In this document: piece by piece, positions 1 through 9,887 of the stretch | How positions within the stretch are numbered: the stretch's first letter is position 1 | Layout of the letters: every line of letters begins with the position of its first letter | DNA from: Weizmannia acidilactici | GTDB lineage: Bacteria; Bacillota; Bacilli; Bacillales; Bacillaceae_C | DNA length: 64,000 nucleotides | Direction of reading: 5' to 3' | Assembly: GCF_008974185.1 (NCBI RefSeq) | Contig: NZ_BKZP01000001.1 | Location: 62,001 to 126,000 of the forward strand | Translations under genes and position numbers: made by a program | The notes under the pieces: generated by a model | Databases searched by the model: none | Told to the model about the DNA's origin: nothing | What the model saw: the letters and a program-made list of their open reading frames with translations, nothing else

Positions 1-447
<447 letters not shown>

Positions 448-486
448 CGGCGTGCCGCAGCAGAACGGCTTGTTTTCAAGTTTTAC

Positions 487-515
487 TTTATTATTTATGG
501 AAAATCCTCTATAAT
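487..515 (+). promoter_or_regulatory. Sigma-A-type promoter of acpP
   Basis: A perfect -10 TATAAT at 510-515 lies 17 bases after a weak -35 TTTATT at 487-492. The acpP Shine-Dalgarno GAGGGGAGGT begins about 6 bases downstream, so any leader would be very short. The -10 is clear; the -35 is only approximate. Confidence 0.6.
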
Positions 516-537
516 ACCTTGAGGGGAGGTGAACCGT

Positions 538-771
538 ATGGCAGACGTATTAGAACGTGTGACGAAGATCATCGTTGACCGCCTTGGAGTCGAAGAATCC
601 AAAGTTACACTTGATGCGAAATTCAAAGAAGATCTTGGCGCCGATTCACTGGATGTGGTAGAATTGGTGATGGAACTCGAAGATGAATTTGGAATGGAAA
701 TTTCAGACGAGGATGCTGAAAAAATTGTAACAGTGGGTGACGCTGTGAATTACATACAGAATCAGCAGTAA
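538..771 (+). CDS. acpP: Acyl carrier protein
   Basis: A 77-residue acidic carrier protein that holds growing acyl chains on a phosphopantetheine arm during fatty acid synthesis and delivers them to acyltransferases. The attachment serine is in the GADSLD motif (about residue 38). Length and acidic helices match Bacillus ACP. The ATG at 538 is chosen because GAGGGGAGGTGAACC precedes it at ideal spacing; a longer reading from 529 would place the start inside that site. It follows fabG and is closed by a strong terminator. Confidence 0.98.
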   Translation: MADVLERVTKIIVDRLGVEESKVTLDAKFKEDLGADSLDVVELVMELEDEFGMEISDEDAEKIVTVGDAVNYIQNQQ

Positions 772-785
772 GCGTCTTGATGGTA

Positions 786-815
786 AATGTCCCGCTTTGG
801 TGGCGGGGCATTTTT
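786..815 (+). terminator. Rho-independent terminator after acpP
   Basis: Stem AATGTCCCGC (786-795) pairs with GCGGGGCATT (803-812), with one G-U pair and a 7-base loop, and runs into a five-T tail. It sits 15 bases past the acpP stop. Confidence 0.9.
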
Positions 816-873
816 CTCATTCCGGATGCTTCTTTTTGATTTTTGAAAGTATTCAGGCTGAAACCTGGCGATG

Positions 874-910
874 GTAAATGCGTAAAAACGCAACTTTTTT
901 GCGCATTTAC
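874..910 (+). repeat. 15-bp inverted repeat in acpP-rnc spacer
   Basis: GTAAATGCGTAAAAA (874-888) pairs with TTTTTGCGCATTTAC (896-910) with a single G-U pair and a 7-base loop. No T-run follows, so it is not a standard terminator. The 11-mer GATGGTAAATG at its left edge (870-880) also occurs at 779-789 beside the acpP terminator. Function unknown. Confidence 0.8.
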
Positions 911-928
911 GACCGTTCGGATTTCAAG

Positions 929-955
929 AATGCCTTTGCGTTCACGGGCATTTTT
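929..955 (+). terminator. Second, weaker terminator-like hairpin before rnc
   Basis: AATGCC (929-934) pairs with GGCATT (947-952) and continues into a T-run (951-955). The tail GGGCATTTTTCT (946-957) is identical to the tail of the acpP terminator (806-817), which suggests that the terminator was duplicated. Confidence 0.45.
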
Positions 956-1004
956 CTATACACTTAAGTTAAGCTGAAACTAAAAAGATACGGGTGGTTT
1001 AATC

Positions 1005-1742
1005 ATGGCAAAAAAATCAAAACCGGACTATGAATATGTTGCACTTGACCATTTCCGCAAGCTGCAGGACAGCATCCATATCCGTTTTAAAAATCCAGAA
1101 CTCTTAAAGCAGGCATTTACGCATTCCTCTTATGTTAACGAACATCCGGAAAAGCGGCAGAACGACAATGAAAGACTCGAATTTTTGGGCGATGCCGTGC
1201 TGGAACTGACCGTTTCGCACTATTTGTTTAAACGGTTCCCATCGATGACTGAAGGGGAAATGACGAAATTGCGCGCTTCAGTTGTCTGTGAGCCTTCACT
1301 TGTTATTTTTGCAAATGAACTGCATTTCGGCGAGTATATTTTTCTTGGAAAAGGAGAAGAAATGACCGGCGGCAGGACGCGCCCTGCACTGTTGGCTGAT
1401 GTGTTTGAAGCGTTTATCGGGGCATTATTTTTGGACCAGGGCTTGGCGGCAGTCGTTTCACTGCTTGAGAGAATTGTTTTTCCAAAAATTGAGGAGGGCA
1501 TGTTTTCGCATACGACCGATTACAAAAGCAAATTGCAGGAATATATTCAAAAAACGTCATCCGGCGTTTTGGAATACACGATATTGGATGAACGCGGCCC
1601 GGCGCACGACAAGGAATTTGTCTCACGCGTGTCGCTGAATGACGAAGAGCTCGGCACCGGAAAAGGACGTTCCAAAAAAGAGGCGGAGCAACACGCTGCG
1701 CAAACGGCTTTATCCAACTTGCGGAAAAAAGAAAAACAGTAA
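1005..1742 (+). CDS. rnc: Ribonuclease III
   Basis: Double-strand-specific endoribonuclease that processes 16S/23S rRNA precursors, the SRP RNA and antisense duplexes. The 245 residues show the signature [14 protein letters not shown] with its metal-binding acidic residues (about 52-65), a second acidic cluster [13 protein letters not shown] (about 124-136), and a C-terminal dsRNA-binding domain ending [12 protein letters not shown]. The ATG at 1005 follows GGGTGG. The gene heads the rnc-smc-ftsY cluster; smc begins 28 bases after its stop. Confidence 0.97.
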   Translation: MAKKSKPDYEYVALDHFRKLQDSIHIRFKNPELLKQAFTHSSYVNEHPEKRQNDNERLEFLGDAVLELTVSHYLFKRFPSMTEGEMTKLRASVVCEPSLVIFANELHFGEYIFLGKGEEMTGGRTRPALLADVFEAFIGALFLDQGLAAVVSLLERIVFPKIEEGMFSHTTDYKSKLQEYIQKTSSGVLEYTILDERGPAHDKEFVSRVSLNDEELGTGKGRSKKEAEQHAAQTALSNLRKKEKQ

Positions 1743-1770
1743 AGAAGTGAAAGAATGGAGGGGGAAGTGA

Positions 1771-4700
1771 TTGTTTCTTAAACGTCTGGATGTGATTGGA
1801 TTTAAATCTTTTGCAGAACGGATATCGATCGAATTTGTCCCGGGCGTTACAGCGGTTGTCGGGCCGAACGGCAGCGGAAAAAGCAATGTCATTGATGCGG
1901 TCCGCTGGGTACTCGGCGAACAATCGGCAAAACACTTGCGCGGCGGGAAAATGGAGGATGTCATTTTTGCCGGCAGCGACGCAAGAAAGCCGTTGAACTT
2001 TGCTGAAGTGACGCTGACGCTTGATAACGGGGATCATGCGCTTCCGATCGATTATCAGGAAGTCAGCGTGACGCGGCGGGTCTACCGCTCCGGTGACAGC
2101 GAATTTTTCATCAACAAACAGCAATGCCGTTTGAAAGACATTATTGAGCTGTTTATGGATTCGGGCCTTGGAAAAGAAGCGTTTTCCATTATCAGCCAGG
2201 GGAAAGTGGAAGAAATCCTGAACAGTAAAGCGGAGGAGCGCCGGACGATTTTCGAGGAGGCTGCCGGTGTTTTAAAATACAAGACCCGCAAGAAAAAAGC
2301 TGAGACGAAACTTGCGGAAACGCAGGAAAACTTAAACCGTGTCAGCGATATTCTTTATGAACTCGAAAGCCAGATTGAACCGCTCCAAATCCAGGCGTCG
2401 ATTGCAAAAGATTACCTGGAACAGAAAGAGGCGTTAAAAAACTATGAAATTGCCGTGATGGTGCACGAAATAGAAGATTTGCATGGCAAATGGGAGTTAC
2501 TCCAAACGCAGCTTGCGGAACACCGGGACAAGGAAGCCGGGCTTGCTTCCGAAATCCGGAAGCAGGAAGCGCATCTTGAAGAAAAACGCAATCAGCTGGA
2601 TGCGCTCGATGAATCGATCAGCGCGCTGCAAAATGTGCTGCTGGCCACGACGGAAGAATTGGAAAAACTGGAAGGGCAAAAAGAAGTTTTAAAAGAGCGC
2701 AAAAAAAACGCAGGCCAAAACAAAGCGCAGCTTGAAAGAAATATAAAAGAATCCGCGAATACGCTTGAAGCCTTGGCGGCACAAAAGGAAAAGCTTCTGC
2801 GGGAAGTCGGGGAGAACGAAAAAGCCGTTGCTTCATTAAGAAACAGCGTAAAGGAAAAACAAGAGCAGCTTGCCCTGCTCAGCACGAATCTGGAAGAAAA
2901 AATCGAGTCGCTAAAAAGCGATTACATTGAACTGTTGAACGGGCAGGCAAGTGCGAAAAACGAAAAAAATTATTTGAAACAACAGCTGAAACAATTCGGG
3001 TACCGCATCGAGCGTCTTGACGCCGACAACCGGAAATACGTGGAGGAGAGGGAAAAAATCCAAGAGAAGAAAAAAGTGGCGGGAGAGCAGCTTGAAAAGA
3101 TTCAGCAGGAGTTGGAAGAAGCGGCCGCAGCATTCGTGGAAAAAAAGCGGAAGCTTGAAATATTAAACAACCGTTATCAAAAGCAGGAGTCGAATCTTTA
3201 TAAGGCATACCAATATTTGCAAAAAGCAAAATCACGAAAAGAAACACTGGAAGAAATGGAAGAGGATTTTACCGGATTTTACCAGGGCGTACGGGAAGTC
3301 CTGAAAGCCCGCGGCAAACAGCTGGATGGTATTGAGGGTGCCGTGGCCGAACTGATCCGTGTTCCTTCACAATACGAAAAAGCGATTGAAACGGCTCTGG
3401 GCGCTTCGATGCAGCATATTGTCGTGGAGACGGAACATCACGGCCGGCGCGCCATCGCGTTTTTAAAACAGCGCAATGCAGGAAGGGCGACATTTTTGCC
3501 GCTCAATATTATGAAGCCGAAAACAATTCCTGCTTCTCAGCTTGCCCCTCTCCAAAACGAGGAAGCGTATATCGGTATTGCCGGGGATATTGTCCAATCC
3601 GAAAGCCGTTATCGTACGATTGTTTCTAACCTGCTCGGCAATGTTCTCGTTGTCCGCGACTTGAAAAGCGCAAACCAAATTGCAAAGATGCTCGGTTACC
3701 GCTACCGCATCGTAACGCTCGACGGGGATATTGTAAATCCGGGCGGTTCAATGACAGGCGGCGCATCGAAACAGAACGGCACGTCGCTCCTTGGCCGGAA
3801 AAGCGAACTGGAAGCATTAAAAGAAAAATTGGCGGATATGGAAGCAAAAACGCTGCAGCTGGAATCGGATGTAAAAGGAATAAAAGCTGAAGCGGCCTGG
3901 ATGTCGCAGGAACTTGAGGAAACGAGAAAAAATGGGGAGAGTCTCCGGCTCCGGGAGCAGCAGGCAAAATCGGAACTCGAAAGGCTTGAAATCGAAGAAA
4001 AAAATATGAATGAGCATCTGCTCGTCTATGATATGGAAAAAGCGGAAGCGGAAGAACAGAATCGTTCAGCACGGAACCGGATCCGCGAACTGGAAGGGAT
4101 TTTAGCCGAAAACGGGGAAAAAGCCAAAAAACTTGAGTCGGAAATTGAAACGCTGACGGAGAAGAAAAATGATGATTCCACAGCGAGATCGAAGCTCCAG
4201 GCTGAATTGAGCGATTTAAAAGCATCACTTGCCGTTAAAATGGAACAATGGGACCGGAACCGCGAAGAACTTGGGCGTCTTGGTGAAAGTATCCGGGAGT
4301 GGCGGTCACGCAAAGAAAGTTATGAGGAACAGTACCGCCTGCTGACGGATGAAGAAAGCCGGCACCATATGTCGGAAAGCGAGCTGGTTGAGGCTGCCGA
4401 ACAAAAAGCGCGCGATAAAAACGACACAATTGAATTTATTTCCATACGCAGGGAAGAAAGGGTACAGCTGCAGGCTGAAATCGAAGACCTTGAACTCGGC
4501 ATAAAGGAACTAAAACGGCAGCAAAAAGGGTTGCAGCAAGCGATCCAAGACGAAGAAGTAAGGGCAAACCGGCTTGACGTTGAACTGGAAAACCGGCTCA
4601 GCCGTCTCCGCGAAGAGTATACGCTCACCTTTGAGGCGGCAAAAGAAGCTTATACGCTTCCGGTTCCGCTTGAAGAAGCGAGGAAAAAAGTGAAACTGAT

Positions 4701-5340
4701 CAAGCTTGCGATTGATGAGCTCGGTACTGTCAATCTCGGCGCTATTGAAGAATACGACCGTATTTCGGAACGCTACCGGTTTTTAAAAGAACAGGAAACC
4801 GACCTGCTGGAAGCGAAAGAAACGCTCGACCAGGTCATTACTGAAATGGACGGTGAAATGATCCGGCGCTTTGATGAGACGTTCAAGGCGATCCGGAATG
4901 AATTTGAACCGGTATTCAGGGAACTTTTCGGCGGCGGCCGGGCCGACTTAAGGCTGACAGACCCGAAAGACCTTCTGAACACAGGGGTTGAAATTGTTGC
5001 ACAACCGCCTGGCAAGAAGCTGCAAAATCTCGGTTTACTTTCCGGCGGGGAAAGGGCGCTCACCGCAATTGCCCTGTTGTTTGCGATTTTACGTGTGCGC
5101 CCGGTGCCGTTCTGTATTTTGGATGAAGTGGAAGCGGCGCTGGATGAGGCGAATGTATACCGGTTCAGCAAATATTTGAAACAGTTCAGCGAAGAAACGC
5201 AGTTTATCGTGATTACGCACAGGAAAGGGACGATGGAAGAAGCCGATGTCCTTTACGGCGTCACGATGCAGGAATCCGGCGTTTCCAAACTTGTTTCGGT
5301 AAAACTCGAGGAATCGGCCGATCTTGTCGGCCAAACTTAA
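1771..5340 (+). CDS. smc: Chromosome condensation protein SMC
   Basis: The 1189-residue ATPase subunit of the SMC-ScpAB condensin that loads at ParB/parS and zips the chromosome arms. The Walker A loop GPNGSGKSN is at 31-39; two long Lys/Glu-rich coiled coils flank a hinge (about 505-680, with GGSMTGGAS near its end); the C-terminal head has the signature LLSGGERALTAI and Walker B CILDEVEAALDEANV. Length is nearly that of the B. subtilis protein (1186). The start is TTG at 1771, placed by GGAGGGGGAAG just upstream and by the conserved MFLKRLDVIGFKSF beginning. Confidence 0.98.
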   Translation: MFLKRLDVIGFKSFAERISIEFVPGVTAVVGPNGSGKSNVIDAVRWVLGEQSAKHLRGGKMEDVIFAGSDARKPLNFAEVTLTLDNGDHALPIDYQEVSVTRRVYRSGDSEFFINKQQCRLKDIIELFMDSGLGKEAFSIISQGKVEEILNSKAEERRTIFEEAAGVLKYKTRKKKAETKLAETQENLNRVSDILYELESQIEPLQIQASIAKDYLEQKEALKNYEIAVMVHEIEDLHGKWELLQTQLAEHRDKEAGLASEIRKQEAHLEEKRNQLDALDESISALQNVLLATTEELEKLEGQKEVLKERKKNAGQNKAQLERNIKESANTLEALAAQKEKLLREVGENEKAVASLRNSVKEKQEQLALLSTNLEEKIESLKSDYIELLNGQASAKNEKNYLKQQLKQFGYRIERLDADNRKYVEEREKIQEKKKVAGEQLEKIQQELEEAAAAFVEKKRKLEILNNRYQKQESNLYKAYQYLQKAKSRKETLEEMEEDFTGFYQGVREVLKARGKQLDGIEGAVAELIRVPSQYEKAIETALGASMQHIVVETEHHGRRAIAFLKQRNAGRATFLPLNIMKPKTIPASQLAPLQNEEAYIGIAGDIVQSESRYRTIVSNLLGNVLVVRDLKSANQIAKMLGYRYRIVTLDGDIVNPGGSMTGGASKQNGTSLLGRKSELEALKEKLADMEAKTLQLESDVKGIKAEAAWMSQELEETRKNGESLRLREQQAKSELERLEIEEKNMNEHLLVYDMEKAEAEEQNRSARNRIRELEGILAENGEKAKKLESEIETLTEKKNDDSTARSKLQAELSDLKASLAVKMEQWDRNREELGRLGESIREWRSRKESYEEQYRLLTDEESRHHMSESELVEAAEQKARDKNDTIEFISIRREERVQLQAEIEDLELGIKELKRQQKGLQQAIQDEEVRANRLDVELENRLSRLREEYTLTFEAAKEAYTLPVPLEEARKKVKLIKLAIDELGTVNLGAIEEYDRISERYRFLKEQETDLLEAKETLDQVITEMDGEMIRRFDETFKAIRNEFEPVFRELFGGGRADLRLTDPKDLLNTGVEIVAQPPGKKLQNLGLLSGGERALTAIALLFAILRVRPVPFCILDEVEAALDEANVYRFSKYLKQFSEETQFIVITHRKGTMEEADVLYGVTMQESGVSKLVSVKLEESADLVGQT

Positions 5341-5361
5341 GATGTATAAGGAAGTGTGCAA

Positions 5362-6360
5362 ATGAGCTTTTTTAAAAAACTAAAAGAAAAATTCACCCAG
5401 TCCACAGATGCGGTGACAGATAAATTTAAAAGCGGATTAACGAAAACGCGAGACAATTTTACGGTGAAAGTGAACAATCTTGTGGCGCGCTACCGGAAAA
5501 TTGACGAAGACTTCTTTGAAGAACTGGAAGAAATTTTAATCCAGGCGGACGTCGGCTTCCAAACCGTAATGGGGTTGATTGACGAATTGAAAATGGAAGT
5601 CAAAAGGAAAAACATTAAGGAACCATCGGAAGTCCAGTCCGCTATTTCCGAAAAACTTGTGGAAATTTATACCGCCGGCGAGAAATCTCCAAACCGGCTC
5701 AATATCCAGGAAGGGTCGCTCACGGTTATCCTTTTTGTCGGTGTCAACGGCGTCGGTAAAACGACAACGATCGGCAAGCTTGCCTATATGTTGAAACAGC
5801 AAGGGAAAAAAGTGATGATGGCTGCCGGCGATACATTCCGTGCCGGCGCGATCGAACAGCTCGAAGTGTGGGGCGACAGGGTTGGCGTTGAAGTCATTAA
5901 GCATACGGAAGGTTCCGACCCGGCCGCCGTCATGTACGATGCCATCCAGGCAGCCAAAGCCCGGAAAGCGGATGTTCTGCTGTGCGATACCGCCGGCCGT
6001 CTGCAAAACAAAGTCAATTTAATGAAAGAACTGGAAAAAGTAAAACGCGTGATCGGGCGGGAAATTCCGGGCGCGCCGCATGAAGTGCTGCTTGTTTTGG
6101 ATGCTACAACCGGGCAGAACGCGATGGTGCAGGCGAAGACGTTTAAAGAAGCGACGGATGTAACAGGGATTGTCCTGACGAAACTGGACGGAACGGCAAA
6201 AGGCGGGATTGTGCTCGCGATCCGCAACGAACTCCAAATCCCTGTAAAATTTGTCGGGCTCGGTGAGAAAATGGATGACCTCCAGCCGTTTGATGCCGAA
6301 AAATATGTATATGGGCTGTTTTCCGAGTTGATCGAGCAGGAGCATGCGGAAGAAGCTTGA
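5362..6360 (+). CDS. ftsY: Signal recognition particle receptor FtsY
   Basis: SRP receptor GTPase that docks Ffh-bound ribosomes at the membrane. It has 332 residues: a short N-terminal basic/amphipathic segment in place of the long acidic A domain of enterics, an N domain, then a G domain with GVNGVGKTTTIGKLA (P-loop), DTFRAGAIEQL, DTAGRLQNK and TKLDGTAKGG. The start is taken at ATG 5362 (MSFFKKLKEKF, as in Bacillus orthologs) after AAGGAAG; a GTG six bases earlier is also open. It lies 21 bases after smc and probably shares its transcript. Confidence 0.97.
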   Translation: MSFFKKLKEKFTQSTDAVTDKFKSGLTKTRDNFTVKVNNLVARYRKIDEDFFEELEEILIQADVGFQTVMGLIDELKMEVKRKNIKEPSEVQSAISEKLVEIYTAGEKSPNRLNIQEGSLTVILFVGVNGVGKTTTIGKLAYMLKQQGKKVMMAAGDTFRAGAIEQLEVWGDRVGVEVIKHTEGSDPAAVMYDAIQAAKARKADVLLCDTAGRLQNKVNLMKELEKVKRVIGREIPGAPHEVLLVLDATTGQNAMVQAKTFKEATDVTGIVLTKLDGTAKGGIVLAIRNELQIPVKFVGLGEKMDDLQPFDAEKYVYGLFSELIEQEHAEEA

Positions 6361-6375
6361 AAACGAATCGTTCCA

Positions 6376-6404
6376 TTGACAAAAAGCAGGAACCTTTGTA
6401 TTCT
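6376..6404 (+). promoter_or_regulatory. Strong sigma-A promoter of ylxM-ffh
   Basis: Consensus -35 TTGACA (6376-6381), a 17-base spacer and -10 TATTCT (6399-6404). It lies between ftsY and ylxM, so ylxM-ffh can be transcribed separately from smc-ftsY. Confidence 0.85.
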
Positions 6405-6446
6405 AACATTATGTAAAGACATTTCACTTAACAGGGGGAAGAAGCC

Positions 6447-6773
6447 GTGCTTGAGAAAACAACGAGAATGAACTATTTATATGATTTTTACCAGTCGTTG
6501 TTGACTCCAAAGCAGCGCAGCTATATGTCCCTCTATTACCTGGACGATTTTTCGCTTGGCGAAATTGCCGAAGAATATGGGGTGAGCCGCCAGGCGGTTT
6601 ACGATAATATTAAACGCACTGAACAAATGCTCGAAGAATACGAGAAAAAACTGGGTTTATTTGAAAAGTTCCAGGCGCGCAAGCAAATTTTCCAATCGAT
6701 GCGGGAAATATTGGGTGATAGCGTCGATCCGGAACTTTTACGCTTACTCGATGCGCTTGAAAAATTGGAATAG
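6447..6773 (+). CDS. ylxM: YlxM, SRP-associated helix-turn-helix protein
   Basis: A small (108-residue) helical DNA-binding-like protein of the UPF0122/YlxM family. The region [20 protein letters not shown] resembles a sigma-factor region 4 helix-turn-helix. It is always paired with ffh in Firmicutes, and homologs modulate SRP GTPase activity. It starts at GTG 6447 after AGGGGGAAGAA and ends 11 bases before ffh. The symbol rests on sequence and position. Confidence 0.93.
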   Translation: MLEKTTRMNYLYDFYQSLLTPKQRSYMSLYYLDDFSLGEIAEEYGVSRQAVYDNIKRTEQMLEEYEKKLGLFEKFQARKQIFQSMREILGDSVDPELLRLLDALEKLE

Positions 6774-6784
6774 GGGGCGTAAAA

Positions 6785-8128
6785 ATGGCATTTGAAGGAC
6801 TCGCTGAGCGCCTGCAGGGGACAATGCGGAAAATCCGAGGCAAAGGCAAAGTTACGGAAAGCGACGTAAAAGAAATGATGCGGGAAGTCCGCCTCGCGCT
6901 TCTGGAAGCGGACGTCAACTTTAAAGTCGTGAAAGATTTTGTAAAAAAAGTGGGTGAACGGGCTGTCGGGCAGGATGTGCTAAAAAGCTTGACGCCGGGG
7001 CAGCAGGTCATTAAAATCGTTCAGGAAGAACTAACCAACTTGATGGGCGGGTCACAGAGCCAGATTGCCGTTGCGAAACGCCCGCCGACAGTTATTATGA
7101 TGGTCGGGCTGCAGGGTGCCGGGAAAACGACAACAACCGGGAAGCTGGCGAACCTGTTGCGGAAAAAATATAACCGCAATCCGTTGCTTGTCGCGGCCGA
7201 TATATACAGGCCGGCTGCAATTAAACAGCTTGAAACGCTCGGCAAACAACTCGGTATGTCGGTTTTTTCGCTCGGGGATAAGGTCAGCCCGGTGAAAATT
7301 GCCGAAGAAGCCATCCAAAAGGCTAAAGAAGACCATCATGATTATGTGATTATCGATACCGCCGGCCGCCTTCATATTGACAGCGAGCTGATGGATGAAT
7401 TAAAAGGAATCAGGGAACTTGTGCATCCTGATGAGATTTTTCTTGTTGTCGATGCTATGACCGGGCAGGATGCTGTCAATGTCGCGCAAAGCTTTAACGA
7501 CCAGCTCGGCATTACCGGCGTTATATTGACGAAACTCGACGGTGATACGCGCGGCGGGGCGGCATTGTCTATCCGCGCTGTAACCAATAAACCGATTAAA
7601 TTTGCCGGGATGGGCGAGAAAATGGATGCGCTCGAGCCGTTCCACCCGGAAAGAATGGCCTCGCGTATTCTTGGCATGGGCGATATCCTTTCGCTCATCG
7701 AAAAGGCACAGGAAACGGTTGATGAAGAAAAAGCGCGCGAACTGGAAAAGAAAATGCGCGATTTGTCCTTTACGTTGGAAGACTTTTTGGAGCAGCTTGG
7801 CCAGGTGCGCAAAATGGGGCCGCTCGGCGATTTGCTGAAAATGATCCCGGGCGCAAACCGGATTAAAGGGATGGATAATCTCCAGATTGACGAAAAACAG
7901 ATTACCCATGTCGAAGCGATCATCCAGTCGATGACGAAACAGGAAAAATTGCATCCCGAAATCATCAATGCGAGCCGGAAAAAACGGATCGCGAAAGGTT
8001 CCGGCCGCCCGGTGCAGGAAGTAAACCGGCTTTTAAAGCAGTTTGAAGAAATGAAAAAGATGATGAAGCAAATGCAGGGGCTGACGCAGAAAGGCAGAAA
8101 AAAAGGCTTCAGGTTCCCGTTTATGTAA
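6785..8128 (+). CDS. ffh: Signal recognition particle protein Ffh
   Basis: The SRP54-type GTPase that binds signal sequences emerging from the ribosome. The 447 residues comprise an N domain, a G domain (GLQGAGKTTTTGKLA P-loop, DTAGRLHID, TKLDGDTRGG) and a C-terminal methionine-rich M domain that binds SRP RNA and signal peptides (KMMKQMQGL near the end). Start ATG 6785 follows TAGGGGGCG. It partners FtsY encoded just upstream. Confidence 0.98.
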   Translation: MAFEGLAERLQGTMRKIRGKGKVTESDVKEMMREVRLALLEADVNFKVVKDFVKKVGERAVGQDVLKSLTPGQQVIKIVQEELTNLMGGSQSQIAVAKRPPTVIMMVGLQGAGKTTTTGKLANLLRKKYNRNPLLVAADIYRPAAIKQLETLGKQLGMSVFSLGDKVSPVKIAEEAIQKAKEDHHDYVIIDTAGRLHIDSELMDELKGIRELVHPDEIFLVVDAMTGQDAVNVAQSFNDQLGITGVILTKLDGDTRGGAALSIRAVTNKPIKFAGMGEKMDALEPFHPERMASRILGMGDILSLIEKAQETVDEEKARELEKKMRDLSFTLEDFLEQLGQVRKMGPLGDLLKMIPGANRIKGMDNLQIDEKQITHVEAIIQSMTKQEKLHPEIINASRKKRIAKGSGRPVQEVNRLLKQFEEMKKMMKQMQGLTQKGRKKGFRFPFM

Positions 8129-8135
8129 GAAAAAT

Positions 8136-8176
8136 ATGGTGTTAAGAAAAAAGACTTTACACCATGTTGTTTTTTT
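8136..8176 (+). terminator. ffh terminator overlapping the rpsP promoter
   Basis: ATGGTGTTAAG (8136-8146) pairs with CTTTACACCAT (8155-8165) except for one T-T mismatch, followed by GTTG and seven Ts (8170-8176). The right arm contains the rpsP -35 element. Confidence 0.85.
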
Positions 8177-8184
8177 GATATGAT
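8156..8184 (+). promoter_or_regulatory. Sigma-A promoter of rpsP operon
   Basis: The -35 TTTACA (8156-8161), a 17-base T-rich spacer and -10 TATGAT (8179-8184). The -35 is part of the ffh terminator stem and the T-run forms the spacer. Confidence 0.85.
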
Positions 8185-8205
8185 ACTGTCTTGTGAGAAA
8201 CTTAA

Positions 8206-8496
<291 letters not shown>

Positions 8497-8498
8497 TC

Positions 8499-8741
8499 GT
8501 GGGCAATATGGATGAATTAATCTTGGCGATCGTCAGACCTATTGTCGGCCATCCGGATGATGTACGGGTGGAATGGAATGAAGAGGAAACAGAAACCATT
8601 TACCGGCTGTTTGTCCACCCGGATGACATCGGTAAGGTAATCGGCAAAAAAGGGCGCACCGCAAAAGCCATCCGAACGGTCGTTTATGCTGCGGCCGGCG
8701 CGCATGGGCATAAGAAAATCCATCTCGAAATTGCCGATTAA
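8499..8741 (+). CDS. khpA: KH-domain RNA-binding protein KhpA (YlqC)
   Basis: A single type II KH-domain protein of about 80 residues with the RNA-binding loop GKVIGKKGRTAKAIR. Homologs pair with KhpB/Jag and affect cell-envelope and sporulation transcripts. GTG 8499 lies 2 bases after the rpsP stop and is probably translationally coupled. ATG 8508 (MDELILAIVRPIV) is a reasonable alternative start, since neither has a good Shine-Dalgarno. Confidence 0.93.
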   Translation: MGNMDELILAIVRPIVGHPDDVRVEWNEEETETIYRLFVHPDDIGKVIGKKGRTAKAIRTVVYAAAGAHGHKKIHLEIAD

Positions 8742-8769
8742 AAAACAGACTTGTGATAGAACACCGGAG

Positions 8770-8795
8770 AAAGGGAGGAGTATGCCTCCCTTTTT
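8770..8795 (+). terminator. Rho-independent terminator after khpA
   Basis: AAAGGGAGG pairs with CCTCCCTTT around a 6-base loop and continues into Ts. It ends the rpsP-khpA unit 28 bases past khpA. The 176 bases from here to ylqD contain no gene I can support and no clear promoter. Confidence 0.92.
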
Positions 8796-8971
8796 ACATA
8801 ACTTCTTTTGAAAAAGCTTGCACAAAAAACTGATTTACATACTCCTTTCCGGCTGCTTTCTTTTCTGTCGGCCTTATCTGATACAGGCAACCCGTACTGG
8901 ACGTGGTACAGTTTTATGGAACAAAGACTCTTTTAAGTGATAAATCGATTAGCCAAAGGGGGCGGGAAAAT

Positions 8972-9364
8972 TTGAAAATTCTTCAGAAAGTCACGGTAAA
9001 GCAAATCCTTACCGAAAAGAGCAAGGAAGCGTTGCTGAGTACATACCGACAAACAAAACAGCAGCTGCAGAAAGAATGCGACCAGCTGCGGTTTGAATCG
9101 AAAAGGCTGGAAAAAACAAAAAAGTACTCCGGAACGAGCTTAAAAATGCATTTTGAGAAAGAAATCAACAGCAGGCAGGAAAAAATAAAGCTTGTCGATT
9201 TCCAAATCGAACAGCTGCTTTTGCTGCCGCTCGGTACGGAACTGAAAGAAACAGAAATCCAGGCCGTCGTGGATATCCATGAAGGCGATGATTGGGACGC
9301 GGTGTCAAAAGAAAAAACGATTATCGTAAAAGATGGCATCATCCACGAAATTCGCGAGAGGTGA
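8972..9364 (+). CDS. ylqD: YlqD family protein, function unknown
   Basis: A 130-residue protein, conserved at this position in Bacilli, with no assigned role. Residues about 10-75 are heptad-like and charged, suggesting a coiled coil; the C-terminal part is short and beta-rich, ending [16 protein letters not shown]. The start is set at TTG 8972 because AAAGGGGGCGGG lies at good spacing and the B. subtilis protein also begins at [10 protein letters not shown]. It lies 4 bases before rimM and presumably joins the rimM-trmD transcript. Confidence 0.88.
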   Translation: MKILQKVTVKQILTEKSKEALLSTYRQTKQQLQKECDQLRFESKRLEKTKKYSGTSLKMHFEKEINSRQEKIKLVDFQIEQLLLLPLGTELKETEIQAVVDIHEGDDWDAVSKEKTIIVKDGIIHEIRER

Positions 9365-9368
9365 GAAC

Positions 9369-9887
9369 ATGGCACAATGGTTTAACGTCGGAAAAATTGT
9401 CAACACACACGGCATCCGCGGAGAAGTGCGGGTCATATCGATGACGGATTTCAGGGAGGAACGCTACAAACCCGGCAATACGCTTTATTTATTCCTTCCC
9501 GGCGAAAAGGAGCCGCTCAAGCTACAAATTGAGTTGAGCCGCCCACATAAGCAATTTGATTTGCTCAAATTTGAAGGGTATGATTCGATTCAGGAAGTCG
9601 AGAAATGGAAAGACGGCATTTTGAAAGTTTCTGAAGAACAGCTGGGGGAGCTCGGCGAAAACGAGTATTATTTCCATGAAATCATCGGATGTGAAGTTTG
9701 GACTGTTGCAGGTGACAAAGTTGGTGTCGTCAAAGAAATTTTAACGCCGGGTGCAAATGATGTCTGGGTTGTGCAGGCGGAACACCAAAAAGAGTATTTG
9801 ATCCCTTTTATAGAAGATGTGGTAAAAGAAGTGGATCCTGCTGAAAAAAGAATTGTGATTGAACCAATGGAAGGTTTGCTGTCATGA
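9369..9887 (+). CDS. rimM: 16S rRNA processing protein RimM
   Basis: A 30S-subunit maturation factor that binds S19 and helps fold the 16S 3' domain. The 172 residues show the N-terminal beta-barrel motif [16 protein letters not shown] and a C-terminal PRC barrel ([11 protein letters not shown] ... [19 protein letters not shown]). ATG 9369 follows GAGAGGTGAG. It overlaps trmD by 4 bases, so the two are probably coupled. Confidence 0.97.
   Translation: MAQWFNVGKIVNTHGIRGEVRVISMTDFREERYKPGNTLYLFLPGEKEPLKLQIELSRPHKQFDLLKFEGYDSIQEVEKWKDGILKVSEEQLGELGENEYYFHEIIGCEVWTVAGDKVGVVKEILTPGANDVWVVQAEHQKEYLIPFIEDVVKEVDPAEKRIVIEPMEGLLS

Noticed and set aside
1414-2124. 236-codon minus-strand open frame over rnc and smc
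   Set aside because: It lies antisense to two conserved genes; composition and lack of any motif mark it as a shadow.
3626-4228. 200-codon minus-strand open frame inside smc
   Set aside because: Antisense to the coiled-coil region of smc; low-complexity Phe/Leu/Pro translation with no family features.
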